From Tenebrio molitor (lineage: Eukaryota; Arthropoda; Insecta; Coleoptera; Tenebrionidae), in NCBI RefSeq assembly GCF_963966145.1, contig NC_091048.1, positions 22,010,001 to 22,074,000 of the forward strand: a DNA stretch of 64,000 bases, read 5' to 3'. The notes beneath the pieces are model-generated. The model searched no databases and was not told the origin of the DNA. It saw only the letters and a program-made list of their open reading frames with translations. This document shows, one piece after another, positions 11,690-23,820 of the stretch (position 1 is its first letter; every line of letters begins with the position of its first letter). The position numbers and the translations under genes were made by a program.

Positions 11690-12060
11690 CTCAGGGACGC
11701 GAGGGTCGCGGGTTCGATTCCGACCCAGGGCGAAAAAAAAAGGCTATATTCTATCTCGTGATTCGGAAGTCACGTTAAGCCATTGGTCCCGGTCTATTGA
11801 GTTGGTCATCACGCCCCTCATAGATTTGTAAACCAATCCTAGACTGTGTAACACCATTTTTAAAGTCAAAATGCGGAGGCGAGACGCCGGTAATTATGTT
11901 GATAAGCACTGCACTATTACTTGATAGTAATATCCGTAATAGTGTATGCACTCCGGCAAAATTGCCGTGCCGCCGGGTGGAGGTGGGATACGAGAACCAA
12001 TAGGAGAGAAATTCTACTTTTGGGTTCGGTTGACGCCTTCTCGGACTAGTAGTGAAAAAA
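11690..12060 (+). mobile_element. tRNA-derived SINE
   Basis: A pol III B-box-like arm, GGGTCGCGGGTTCGATTCC (11703-11721), is followed by an A-run. The block GGAAGTCACGTTAAGCCATT / GGTCCCGGT (11766-11794) resembles the well-known core of many insect tRNA-derived SINEs. The body continues to about 12060 and contains a GTGCCGCCGGGTGGAGGTGG stretch. A second, interrupted copy in reverse orientation lies at 19991-21034. The head is too compressed to be a functional tRNA gene. Confidence 0.75.
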
Positions 12061-14020
12061 CGTTGATTACAAAGTGAAAGAAAATAAAAGTCTTAAGAAA
12101 ACAAATATCAATCATCATTAGAATTTGAGCAAAAGAAAAACAACTACTTCCAATAAAATTTTATGAAGTCAAATTATTTGTTGTTTTAGAATTTTTACTG
12201 CATTTCGCAGTCTTCAGGATAAATTCTAAAAATAAGAGTGATCAAAATGTAATTGAAAATAAAAGCTATTAAGTACTTATTTTTACTGTTGCATAAACTT
12301 GTTAAGAGATGTAATACCTACATCTGTAACAAAGTATCAAAGTAATAGTTCTTTTTAATAGACTATAAAGATTTTTGCGATTTATGTAGGTACTTGAAGT
12401 TTTAGACAGTTTAATATTTGTTACGTTGTAGACGAGGTATCTTTTGATAACAAAGAAATTAAAACTATTAGAAAAAATCCTCTTTGAAGAATGCCACATT
12501 TTTTTCAGTTAGTTTGCACTTTTTATCCTTCGTTTATTATTGTTGGAGGCCCAGCTTTGGCACAAGCAAACTCTCATATTTTGATGATCTCTAAAAAAAT
12601 TTGTATAGTTGGACAAAACTTTTAGTGAAATGGGAGAAATGAAACGGTTAAAATAGTGTGTAATTTATGAGAGCAGGTAATTTTACCTAAACTATCTAGA
12701 CTTATAATCGTATATCTTATTGTTGCAATAAGTGTTACTACTATCGATTTTAAAAGTAAAGTAAAAGTTTTGTCCAGCTTTAGTTATCAGTTTTAATTTC
12801 GCCAGAAATGACTTCAACTTTTGATTTTATTCTTCAAGAACTAAATTGTGCAATAAATATTGATACCACCTCATTTAAAATGGTCAACAGGAGAAACATA
12901 CGGGGTTTACAAATGTTTCCTACATCGTAGTTGACTGTGATCTGTGGTAGGCGTATAGATTTGCCGCCTCTTCTGGATTTGTAAATTTGACGTTTGGCAG
13001 CTTACACTTGTCATTTTGCAGTTTTCATTGTTTATTATTTTGCAAATGATTCAAATGTCTCCACAATTCCTCACGTAGCGCCTATTATAAATAGGTTATT
13101 TTTTTCTGAATTTAATTTTGAAGCAATGCCTGTGTTTTGGAATAATAATTAATTAAGTAGTAATTAAGTAAGTACCAAACTATACTTATGTAATTAAATA
13201 AAAACGGAAAATCTTTTTTTTTTCGGATTTTCTTGCAGTAGAACGTTTTTTCGAGGTAAGTAAACACTCAATTGATAGATAATTAACATACGGAGGTCAG
13301 GTCAGTGACATTTTTTTGCTGTAATAGTTTTTTTGATGTTTACAAAAAATAAATGCGAAAATAGGCAACCAAACATACTTGAGACGATCACTCAAACATG
13401 GTTACTTTTGCAGGTTTTTAAAACGTACCTACTAATACTTTTATGAGGGTTGGAACGCTTTGGGACAGCCCATGGGTGTCGGCCGTCATTTCTTACTGGG
13501 GGTCTTCCACGCATTTGTGCTCTGCAGTTTTTGTGAAATTAAAAAAAAAATAGGTCGTACTGATCAGGATTGTCATAAATGTAATTTTTCATAATAAATA
13601 ATAATAGTTATTTAAGATATAAGTGTAAAAAGTTATCCTTTAAAATACTCCCTCGTACCTCGGTCGGTTTAAACCCGTTCGTGCAACAAAGGAACATTTT
13701 ACACGTACAGTTGCGGCTTTGTAAATGGGATTGAAAGTGACGTTTCTCAAAATGTCACTCAAACATTATCCACCTTAATTTCTCTCGCAATGGCTCTTAT
13801 ACTCGCACCGTCCCTCAGTCAAACACATTTTTGCAAATCAGATAATTGCGCCATTTCAAAAGTTACGCGCGATTCTGCCCTAATATGTCAAATACTGACA
13901 CTGACTTTATAATCCTTGATGAAAATCCTGTTTACGCTAATCAAATTTCGGAATTTATACAGTGTTTGAATCTTTCCTGTCTGAGATTTCAACGGCCGCA
14001 ACTGTACGTCTTACAACATT
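12061..14020. other. Intergenic spacer, no gene seen
   Basis: AT-rich, with only short random open frames. A small TIR element is listed separately at 12608-12778. At 13441-13520 a short GC-richer segment has no recognisable identity. Confidence 0.4.
12608..12778. mobile_element. Small MITE-like element
   Basis: GTTGGACAAAACTTTTA at the left is mirrored by TAAAAGTTTTGTCCAGC at the right (one mismatch). The segment is about 170 bp with TA next to the left end and no coding content. Confidence 0.6.
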
Positions 14021-14027
14021 TTATCTA

Positions 14028-14560
14028 CGATCGTGAGATCAACATTAATTTGTTAAAATAATTATTATTGATTCAATATTTTATGAATAGCCAAAGTCGT
14101 TTGAGAACCATGTCGTTTAGCAACCTACTTCTAAACAATGTTTCCAACAAATTGTATTGTTGTATTCTGACAGTTCTGTGCCATAAAAGCGTGCACAAAA
14201 AGTTTTATGGCACGAATCCGTCAGTTCACTAAACGTCAATTTTTACAACGATTTTTAGTGCAAAAAGTGCCCACTTTTTACACGATCGTAGATAAATGTT
14301 TTTTTCTACGATCATGCAAAAAGTGAGTGTTTATTGCATTGTTTTTAGTGGAAAAAGTGCATCTTAATTGCACTAGTACAATAAAGTCTTTATTGCACGC
14401 ATTTGTCAACAGTCTGTCTACGATCGTGCAAACAGGACTGAACTGTTGTTTATCGTTTTTTTTTTTTTTGGTTTTTGTTCGATCGTAGAAAAAACGTTGT
14501 ATGCAACACGTGCAAAAAGTGTTATTGCACTTGACAATTTTCACGTCGCGTGCAATAATC
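14028..14560. repeat. Cluster of CGATCGTA and TGCAAAAAGTG motifs
   Basis: The palindromic core CGATCG occurs at 14027, 14283, 14422 and 14479, with a variant CGATCA at 14310, mostly as TACGATCGTG or CGATCGTAGA. It is interspersed with repeated (A)GTGCAAAAAGTG and TTATTGCAC strings in both orientations. The density is far above what this AT-rich DNA would give by chance. It may be the scrambled subterminal region of a transposon. Confidence 0.6.
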
Positions 14561-14620
14561 ATTCACTTTTTGCACTTGTTGCATAAATGACTATTTACAG
14601 TTTTTTTGAAGAAAGACCGG

Positions 14621-14766
14621 GTATGCATTTTAGGGTTCAAATTATGTTTAATTTTAACTCTGTATTGAAGAACTTGCGGAAAAAATATTAAATAAAAAAA
14701 TATGTATTTTTAACGAGTCCTGTTGGTGGTTAAATTTATTACGTGGACTTCCATAACACCCGGTAT
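14621..14766 (+). repeat. Dispersed repeat C, copy 1
   Basis: About 145 bp matching 24108-24252 in the same orientation. Shared anchors are TTTTAATTTTAACTCTGT-like sequence, AACGAGTCCT and the ending CTTCCATAACACCCGGTA. The defined ACACCCGGTA end suggests a transposon terminus. Confidence 0.8.
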
Positions 14767-16019
14767 ATATAATTTATATTTGTGCACTTGCAAGGCAACT
14801 TTTTCGTACGCTATTCTGTGTTTAGGAGGTTTGTTCAAGGCAATTAGGGATTTATGCAAGTAATGTTTTTCATTGTAACAATAACCTTTCCACCTTTTTT
14901 GGATCTGGCAGTGGGTTCTAAAGGTTATCTTCTTTATGTAGATTTTTTACATTGAACTTAACACTCATAGGTTAAAGGGAACTCCCAAGATTACCGACAT
15001 AACCATAAAAGAGAGAAAACAACTGAACCATTTAAAATGTTGGCGTTAGCCAAGGATCGCTTCTGTTGCTAACGTGCTTCCTTATCTTGCTGTTAGCCAG
15101 TAAAAATTTCAATGGAAAATTTACTGTTTGTGTTCGATCATCGACTATCTTTTAATTGAAGATATCCATGTGGTTACATATATTTGACCATAATTACAGG
15201 ATATTATAGTTTTTGACCCAGCAGATAATGGTAGCGTGAATCAGTTTTCCTCGTGTAAATGTCTAATAATAACAATAAGAGCATCATGCAGGTTAACCGA
15301 GATTAGTTCATTTCCGTTTAATTTCTCTGAACTTACTTATTCCTCTTATCAAGACACTAAAGTTTCTTTATTACGTGGTATTTAAACAAAAGATGCCACA
15401 GAATGTTTTATTCAGGATTCATTACTTTTCTAGTTTAACAGTTTCTGAGAATTACATTAAACAAAAGTACTCATTGAATATAAATTGCAACTTGACAAAC
15501 GAGAAGTCTAGTTCTCTAATAATTAAAAAAAATGCATCAGTTATATGATAATTATTGGTGGGATTTTCCGCTGCATTATTTATTGATGCGGAGTTCTTTT
15601 GCACTCTGATACATTTAAAACAGACTTTTTTAGTCTCTCTCATGATATAAACATATTAGAATTGTTTTAAAGGTGAAATTACTATAATGCTTTTATCGCC
15701 TCGAACATCCGTTGTGGTTTTTGATCCGGTACACAATAAAAGAAAATGATAAGGTGCGTGATAAAAATAAGGATGCTAATAACACTAAATCTGCGTCTAC
15801 ACAATATTTAAAAAATAGATAGTGCAAATCGTGTGCAAGAATATGTTCAAAAACTAACATTTTACACGTTGCGCCTGATCCTCGTTTCTTGTTCAAAGTT
15901 ATTATCGCCTACTGGTTTCTTTAAATCTGACCACAATCAAGGACTGGAAGGGAGTTTGTGGTTGAGGTTTGGAAAACACTTTATTTTTCACTCGAGCTTT
16001 CTGAAGCATCGCGACCACA
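14767..16019. other. Spacer upstream of the carboxypeptidase gene
   Basis: No exon is recognised. The promoter and 5' UTR of the downstream gene must lie here or nearby, but no TATA box or initiator could be assigned with confidence. Confidence 0.4.
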
Positions 16020-17754
16020 ATGCTCTACCGAAATCTGGTGGTTGTATTAATTATTTCGACATCGTTAGTGCTTTCCTTAAAATGGGAGTATCACACCAAC
16101 GCCGAACTGGAGCAATATCTAAAAAATTTCACAAAAAGCTCTAAGGATAACTTTAGAACGAAACTCTACTCCATCGGCAAATCTGTAAAAAGTGAGTTTC
16201 TTTCAGAGGTGTGATGTGGTGGTAAGGTTTTGTGCTTTTAGGGAATGAGTTGTGGGTAGTGGAAGTGACTGCCTCAAGAGTAGGGAGGGTCGGAGTTCCT
16301 AACATTAAACTTATTGGGACTGTTCATGGTAATGAACCCGTGGGGCGAGAACTTCTTCTGCATTTCATGGAGGTAACAATTATGATTTTTGATTTTTTTT
16401 TTTTTTGGTTTAGTTCAAAATAATTTCAGTATCTTCGTGATAACTACAACTCTGATCCGATTGTAACTTGGCTGTTGGATAACACAAAAATACATTTTTT
16501 GCCTAATATGAATCCCGATGGTTTCGCTTTAGCCAGCGAAGATATCTGTGATGGTGAACACGGGAGAAATAATGGCAGGATGGGTAAAGATCTGAACAGG
16601 AATTTTCCTGATTACTACATTGAAAACAAAATCCCCGAAGAACCTGAAACCAAAGCCGTTAGAAAATGGTTGAGGGATGTACCATTTATTCTGTCGGCAG
16701 CCCTCCATGGTGGAGCTTTAGTTGCCAACTATCCCTTCGACACCGTCAAAGAAATAAGTAAGTGTCAGTTATGTCTTCTAACTGTTTCTGAGCTGACATT
16801 TTTGTAGCTTCTTTGCCGACCAATCCACCATCGTTGACTCCCGACAACGACGTTTTCGAACACTTGGCCACAGTCTACTCGCAGAGCCATTTAACAATGC
16901 ACAAGGGCGAGTCATGTGGTCGACACTTCAAAGGAGGCATCATAAACGGAGCTGCTTGGTATTCTCTCATAGGTCTGGCAATAATTATCAGTCAAGGATT
17001 TATTCAAATCATATTTTGAACAGGAGGAATGCAAGACTACAATTACGTATTCCATGGTTGCATGGAAATTACACTGGAGATCTCGTGTTGCAAGTACCCA
17101 CACGTACAAGAACTTCCACAATTATGGAAGGAAAATAAGATGGTAGGTGTAGGGACGCGTCGGAAATTTCCAATTTACAATTTCTGCTTTCAAGGCCTTG
17201 CTCAACTACTGTCTGGAGGCTCTCAGGGGTGTAACCGGTCGAATCGTGGACGGCAGCACTCTTCGACCAATTGCCAACGCATCCTTGCGCGTTTCTGGCA
17301 GGAATATTGCGTTTTTTAGTGCGACGACGGGCGAGTTTTGGAGACTGCTGCTACCAGGAACTTATAAGTTGGAGGTAATACGCTAGTTGTAGAAAACTTT
17401 ATTTGAAACGGAGCGATTTTTTAGATTTCTGCTAGAGGGTACTACGATCAAGTCGTGTCTTTCGTTGTCAAATCTGATGATCATTTGAAGCCGCAACTCA
17501 CGTTTTTGAACGTGTCGATGGTAAATTCGACCATCAGTACCACGACCATCGAACAGAGAACTACCGAGGTGACGGCCAAACTTTCGGAGAGCACTTCAGA
17601 TGGCGCTTCAACTACGGATGTGCCCACCAAGAGTGAGGATAAATTCGTTTATGCAAGACAGATCGGTCGGCAAGAAGATGACGAGAATTCGACACTGCAT
17701 AACGAACCCTCATATTTATTCGCGTTTTTGTTATTCTCTTTTTTAATGCTGTGA
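16020..17754 (+). CDS. Carboxypeptidase M-like metallocarboxypeptidase (M14 N/E subfamily)
   Basis: Zinc carboxypeptidase expected to remove C-terminal Lys/Arg from peptides outside the cell. Exons 16020-16191, 16242-16372, 16430-16757, 16808-16972, 17024-17142, 17195-17374 and 17425-17754 join in frame to 474 codons; all introns are 50-57 bp GT-AG. Residues 1-20 form a signal peptide. The Zn ligands are H86 and E89 (in HGNEPVGRE) and H194 (in AALHGGALVANYPFD). The catalytic Glu is E284 in ITLEISC, after GGMQDYNY. A transthyretin-like domain (about 310-385) follows, then a Ser/Thr-rich stalk (about 395-430) and a hydrophobic C-terminus (LFAFLLFSFLML) typical of a GPI-anchor signal. The single catalytic domain and length fit carboxypeptidase M (human about 443) rather than multi-domain CPD/silver. 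The ATG has an ACCACAATG context. All catalytic residues are present. Substrate choice is inferred from family. Confidence 0.95.
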
Positions 17755-19385
17755 TTATCTTACTTTGGAAATTAATTTTTCTTAAATGAAGATTACCTAC
17801 ATTACATTTATTACATAAATAGCTTCAAGTCTACACTGATTGTGATGTTTCTACATATCTTATCGTTGTTGAAGATCACGATACAACAGAAGAATTGTAC
17901 AAATACATAATTCCTATCATATTGTGATTACATGATCCAATAATTTCTGTTATTGCTTAAATAATTTACTTAGTTAAATGTTATGACTGATATTAGAATT
18001 GAATTTTATTAACTGTGAGGGTCCCAAACCTATGAATTTTCTGCTTTGTCTGCGGAAAAATAAAAACAATGCACCACTATACGCTTTCATCCTGTAATTG
18101 ATATATGGCACCAGTATGTGTGTACCGACTTCTTGCCATTCCATGATGTATTGCCGCGATTATTGCATTTCGTTTTAAGTCCTTTTGGAATCTGTTCGTC
18201 TACAATTTGGCTTGAATTTATTATTGTTTAGATAAAGGCCGCTTTGTATTGACACTGGAAGATTTATTTTCTTGTTGGTATCGGGTCTGCAGCGAGTGCG
18301 GCAATGTTGAGAAAAGAATGCTTTAAAAACCGGATCCCCTCATTAAGCTCAATGTCTAATTAACGTTATATTGAGATCGGATTACAAACTTCGCGATACT
18401 GTACAAGACAACATAACACTGCCCTACTTGGAAATCCCATATCGCATTCTTCCACTCGAAAAAGTATTGTTAAATAAATCTTTGCACTTGTTTTTTAGCT
18501 CTAGTCGTCGAATGTTCGGAACACCTACCACCTGGGGCGGTTTACACAATGAAATAAATCACTGCAAGTGGTTTTTTGCGAAAATAATCCCAATAAAGAC
18601 GCTTTTTCAATAATGGACGGCTTTTCCAATAATAGCCTTGCTACCCGAAAAATTGATTACGATTATTTTTTGTTTCGGCGTTGTTAATTTAAATGTTGAC
18701 TTGCACGTTTATTCTCGCTCTATTAGTGTATTTTTTCGACAGCAATTTGCTCTAAATATTTTTTAATAATACTTCGAAGAGGTAACAGAACAGAATTTAG
18801 AATAAATATATAATTTAGGTTATATACAACAAGGATTTATGCACACTTTTTTTAAACTGTTATTATTAGATAGGTTTTAATGAAAGGGGACAGAGTGTTT
18901 TGTTCATTTATTATGCATTGTTAGGTTATTGCTATTAGCTGAAGACAAACATAATCAAAATTATATTTTTATTCACTTTTCCAAAGAAGGCGCGTCACCA
19001 GTTACGTCAACAATATTGGTTATCATAACCGCTTCATCAAATATAGATATAAATTTACTCGACAGATATTATAAAATAATTCTAACTGTACGTCAGCAAA
19101 TACGTTTTTATTTACGCGAAAACTCTTTTCGGTGTGTCAAAATAGACGTAAAAGGAATAAATAGGTAATGCAAAAATGACACATTAATGCGAAGTCATAT
19201 AATGTGTAGGTGTCCATTGCTATACCAGAATAAATGTATGTGGATAAAAAACGGTGTCAGTTAAAAGTTATTTGCAGATTTAAATGCCTAACCGGTATTT
19301 TATATTTTTAGAATTTATAATGAAAATGAAAGAAAATATGTAGACAGTAGTTTTTTTTTTTTAATTTAAAGTTGTAGTTCTTACA
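17755..19385 (+). other. Carboxypeptidase 3' UTR and spacer
   Basis: AATAAA at 18059 is a plausible poly(A) signal for the upstream gene, giving a 3' UTR of about 330 bases. Beyond it the sequence is AT-rich with no gene seen. Confidence 0.5.
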
Positions 19386-19485
19386 CAGGGTGACTGACGA
19401 AAAACCTTTGACGCTGTATCTTACTTATTCTTTATCCGATTTGAATAAATGACACGTAAAATGAAATACATAGTTCGAAAAATAC

Positions 19486-19504
19486 ATTACATTACATTAC
19501 ATTA
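19486..19504. repeat. (ACATT)n microsatellite
   Basis: About four tandem copies of the pentamer ATTAC/ACATT inside the TIR transposon, just past its left terminal repeat. Confidence 0.85.
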
Positions 19505-19742
19505 TCCTATTCGATATTTTTTTCGATATCTATTTTTTGACAGACGATAGCCAACTTTTATTTTTCAAATTACACTCTATATATTTTTTTATTCGTTCTT
19601 ATAAAGAATCTTCTGAATATTCGTACATTAAAAGAAAAAAACAAAAAATTTATTTTAATTGAAAAAAATTGAAAATCAAAAATCAAATATGTAATCAAAT
19701 TTGTAAACAATACAAAATCTATTCTAGTTGCTCAAAATTTCC

Positions 19743-19830
19743 TCAATCCTGTTGCAGACACTGTCGATATCTTCTAGAAATGCCCACGACTCTATTCAAC
19801 ACTGCTAATGGTATCTCATCCAGAAAGTTG
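19743..19830 (-). pseudogene. Transposase C-terminal remnant
   Basis: On the minus strand this reads FLDEIPLAVLNRVVGISRRY, then RQCLQQD followed by a stop. The pattern EIP, a hydrophobic helix and R-x(3-4)-C-x(4)-D/G is the usual C-terminus of DUF4817-type transposases. Nothing of the catalytic domain was recognised. Confidence 0.6.
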
Positions 19831-19990
19831 CTTATTTCGTTTGATAATAATATGATATTTTGTTTGATTGAGACTGCTATCAATAAAAAAGGGACCCACT
19901 AGTCCATTCTATCTCCAAAAATGCCACACCACACGTTAACACTAAATCGTCTTTGGAAATTTTCTTTCACAGCAACATTATTATTTATTT

Positions 19991-20020
19991 CCCTCCACTA
20001 CCCGGTGGCACGGCAATTTT
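19991..20020 (-). mobile_element. SINE copy 2, outer part
   Basis: CCCGGTGGCACGGCAATTTT matches the reverse complement of the SINE body at about 11950-11980. It is separated from its continuation at 20971 by a 950-bp insertion. AATTTT (20015-20020) is repeated at 20971-20976 as the target duplication. Confidence 0.8.
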
Positions 20021-20970
20021 GACGAGAGGCTAAATGACCCAGGCCATTCCATACTTGTGCGCAAGTCCTATAATTTTGCGCGTTATTTAAATTTGACGTT
20101 CACGGACTTAGAAAATATCGCAAATTTATTGCTTAAAAATTAGAACAACACTTGCGTATATAATAAGAAACAATACAATAAAAGACCTTTTTTATGTAGT
20201 AAACTCATTTATACAGGCTGTCCCAGAACTCGCGCGTCAGCTGTTAACTGTGAATTTTATATTTAATCCAACAAGGATTCTACAACAAACGTGAAAAGTA
20301 TATTAGTTTTGAAATGAAAACGATTTTAAGATAACCAATCACACACGCCTTCCTGAAGGTAACTCTACTAAATGTATGCGTTTCCGAGGAAACGATTTTA
20401 GATGTTGCTGCTAAAAAAAACTGTGATGAAATGTTTGCACAACGAGTTTTATAAGGGTTGATTTGGCGCACGAATCCCAGGTCTAGAAAACGACCCGTAG
20501 GCGAGTTTTTTAATGTTATTTTTTAGATTTTTTTAAAATTTTTAAATAAAAAAATTAAATTTTCAAAATCTAGGGAATTTTGTATTATGTAATTGGTAAT
20601 TCAAGGTAACGGATGCAACTACATCTGCAACATATGTTAAAAAGTAGAGTTTGAACATTAATATTGGAAGTTTTTTGGTGTAAATGACAATAATACACTG
20701 AAATATTGATAAAAATTTTCTTAGAGATCCATTAAACTACGAGTGCTTTGATAGATAGTCATAAACGACTCCAAATTGAATACAATAATAGACCTATTAA
20801 AAGATTCTAAAAACATAATTATATCTTTAGTTTGTGTTCTACCATCTACTGTTCTTTGCCTTACGCGCACACGCGGTACAGTACCATGCGGTACATGTAA
20901 CAACAAAGCACCCAAGTTACTTACGCATGCGTATTGGTAAGGATCGTCCTGGGTTATTTAGCCTCTCGTC
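20021..20970. mobile_element. 950-bp TIR element inserted in SINE copy 2
   Basis: GACGAGAGGCTAAATGACCC at the left is mirrored by GGGTTATTTAGCCTCTCGTC at the right; the terminal repeats run about 24 nt with one or two mismatches. The flanking AATTTT duplication and the uninterrupted SINE copy at 11690-12060 define the insertion exactly. No transposase was recognised. A lone TATACAGGCTGTCCCAGAAC terminus at about 20210 indicates a fragment of yet another element inside. Confidence 0.88.
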
Positions 20971-21034
20971 AATTTTGCCGGAGTACATACACTGTTACGG
21001 ATGTTACTATCAAGTAATAGTGCAGTGCTAATAG
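20971..21034 (-). mobile_element. SINE copy 2, inner part
   Basis: Continues the SINE from the AATTTT target: GCCGGAGTACATACACTGTT and ACTATCAAGTAATAGTGCAG match the reverse complement of SINE copy 1 (about 11907-11965). Homology ends near 21034. Confidence 0.85.
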
Positions 21035-21389
21035 GTAATCATCATTTAGAACAAACTTCTCTCTTGAGTCTTGTTTATTTTGGTCACTTGATTTTTAAAT
21101 TTTGTACATTTACTCTTTAATTTCTTGACTTTTGTTTAATGAATGGGTATAGTTCTTTACATTTTTATATTCAGAAGACAAATCTCTACAATATTGAATT
21201 TAAAAAATGTACAGTGCTATTTGAAAAAAAGAAGCTGATGTTTATCTGTCAAAAACTGGACGCAAGAATTTTTTTTATTTTGTTGGTATTGAAGTGTTTT
21301 CAAAATTATTTCATTTGATGTGTCATTTATTCAAATCGGATAAAAAATAAGCAAGATACAGCATCAAAGGTTTTTCGTCAGTCACCCTG

Positions 21390-22642
21390 TATAACAAAAC
21401 TAACAAATTAAACTTTTGAAATTGGTTATTTTCTAAACGTATAATATCTATACCTAGTACATAGTAGGAAATGGGAACAAGTATTATTCTTTTTTTTTGC
21501 AAGAAAATCAAATCAAAAATAGATTTCTTCGACTAATCTCTACACATAAATCAAGAGATCGTGATAAAAACCTTAATTTTGAATATTAAAAAAAAAATTC
21601 TAATTTAGTTCTCAAGGCTATTTTTTAATCTTCTGAAATCCAATTATTATCGTTTATTTTGTTTCAATTCTTTAGTTTTGGTCTTTCAAGCAGTGATTTC
21701 TATTGTGCTATTTCAGGATTATTTATTTTTTTATAATTTTTAATAAATGTTAATATAACATAATTACTTAATACATAACTGAATGTTAATATAATTACCT
21801 TGTTATTTTTTTTTAATTTATTATTGTTAATCGCATAGTTAAACATCCTTCTCCCCTATTTGAACTTTAAGTGCTTTATTCATTTGTTTTCATTGCTCTA
21901 ATCAGGCAAATTTGATTTTCGTAATTGATAAAAATATTCAATTTTTAAAATTTCAAACTCAAATATTTCAACAACTTTCCTTTGTAACCGTTTGTTACAC
22001 AAACATACCTAATAAAAACGATGTGACATAATTCATCATTAAAAAGGGTAGGATATTATTTAAAATTCTTAAGGGCGTCTGGTGAAAGAGTAATAACCTG
22101 ATAACCGTACTAGGTTATTTCCCTATATTCTGATTCACATCCTAAAATTAATCCCATCCGAACTTTTTGCGCGAACACTCGGTATAAATATACGTGTCTT
22201 AGAAATAAGTACATTAATTTGAACTGGTAATAGAACTTGTTAATAGAAACAATACATATATTTGATTATATTTCTTTCCTAAACCTTGAAGTTATCCAAT
22301 TAAAATTATTGAAAGATTTGGCACACGCCTATAGGGATATTTACTTCGCAGATGCTGATAAGCGAAGAAGAAAAAACAAATGCAAGAAAACTTTCACTTG
22401 TTTTTTACTAACTTATGCACAGCGGCTAACTGCAGCGCCCGTTATTGTGACCCAAATGATAAGGGTGGAAGAGAAAAAAGAGAATCAAATGGTAGATATT
22501 AAATGAAAACAATTTGAATAATAAATATTTTAAACTGACCCTAATGAATCACCCATACCTAAGATAATGACAAAATATCTCCTAAAATTAGTATATTAAT
22601 CCGTAACAAATCGCATGAAGTAATCAGAGTAATCACTGATCA
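21390..22642. other. Intergenic spacer, no gene seen
   Basis: Very AT-rich, with poly-T runs and one imperfect hairpin around 22095-22125 (TAATAACCTG...TAGGTTATT). No credible open frame. Confidence 0.4.
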
Positions 22643-22846
22643 TTATTCAAAGTGACCGCCGTTATTGTCAATAGGTACAATAATGAAGGCGCCGACGAAA
22701 TGATTCTTCCGCTCTTTCCAACATACCTCTGTTATTGCGAATTGTTGTGGCAAAATTTTCCACCCGTTCTTTTAAAACTTTAATTGTGTCAATTGGGATC
22801 GAATATACCAAACCCTTCATGTATCCCCACAAGAAGTCGCACAGAA
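22643..22846 (-). pseudogene. Fossil transposase C-terminus
   Basis: On the minus strand, LCDFLWGYMKGLVYSIPIDT opens the fragment. It continues with IRNNRGMLERAEESFRRRLHYC, given here as an approximate reading, and after one frame change NNGGHFE and a stop. FxLWGxxK and a C-terminal GGHFE are signatures of the same transposase group as elsewhere in the window. No flanking termini were found. Confidence 0.7.
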
Positions 22847-23284
22847 ATTCTCTGGGCTCGAGGAATCACTCCCACACGCTTCACCATACACTACACACTA
22901 CCTATGTATTCACTATTCGAAAATAAACATGCCATTTTCACAAAATATTAGCTTAAATCACCTAATCAATACGTAAACACCTGCTTTTTGGAGTCAGATA
23001 AAACTAACTAAAAACATAATCCTCTCTACCTCGGTCGCAGAGCGAAAAAACTTGATTCTAAAAACACAATGTTTTGCTCTGATTTTACAAAAACTATTAT
23101 TTCACGGTCACTGTCATTGGGTCAAATAACTGGGAAATAGACAGCTCGTTAATTTATGGGGAAGTAAAATACTGAAATGAAAATTATATTTGGAAAAAAT
23201 GGTACATAACAATTTTGTTGGTCTTGACGAGATCTGTCAATGGTTAAAATTAATGTATGTACTTATTTCTGAGACACGTTAATA

Positions 23285-23326
23285 CACATAATAGCACATA
23301 ATAGCACATAATAGCACAAAGTAGCA
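23285..23326. repeat. 10-bp tandem repeat
   Basis: Three to four copies of ACATAATAGC, with a final variant ACAAAGTAGC. Confidence 0.9.
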
Positions 23327-23820
23327 GTTTTTTGACGGGAAGACTATGAACAATTACAATTCATCTCCACCAATTTTCTTGTTTTAGACTAGAGGATTAA
23401 TGATTTTCAATTGAAAACAAGAATTCTGACCATTAAATCAATTTTATTTTGATAATTTTAAGGTGAATGAGATATGTATTGTCTTTTTGTTAAGTTAAAA
23501 AAAAAAAACAATAAAATACTAGGTACATCTAAAATGTCTTCTCTTTAAGAGCCGACTTCCTTACTACTGTATGTGATCAAGAGCTTTCACAAAACATCAC
23601 TCAGCCGCAGCTTTCCGCTTTTTCATTCTGATTTTTTTTTAATCGAATATTTTTTTTAGATTTTTTTAATTCCTAATTTAACACTTCGCTCATGGGATAA
23701 TCATCAATTGAAACGCAAAAGTGAGTGAAAATATTTTTGTGCGATAAAAACTTTAGTTTTTTTTAAGAAAGGACGATTGCTGTTTTTGTGTTTTTCATTC
23801 GATTATTTTAATCGAGTAAT

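Larger units (their letters stand above)
19386..21389 (-). mobile_element. TIR transposon hosting nested insertions
   Basis: CAGGGTGACTGACGAAAAAC at 19386 starts an inverted repeat of about 70 nt (three mismatches) mirrored at the right end (to 21389, ...GTCAGTCACCCTG). TA follows the right end. The interior contains a C-terminal transposase remnant on the minus strand and a SINE fragment that is itself split. Without the 950-bp inner element and SINE pieces, about 0.95 kb of original element remains. Confidence 0.9.

Noticed and set aside
11690..11735. Possible tRNA gene (GGTTCGATTCC)
   Set aside because: Only the T-arm-like half is present. There is no acceptor stem, D-arm or anticodon arm, and it is continuous with a SINE body.
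18929..19168. 79-codon frame downstream of the carboxypeptidase
   Set aside because: Low-complexity AT-rich translation without start context or motif.
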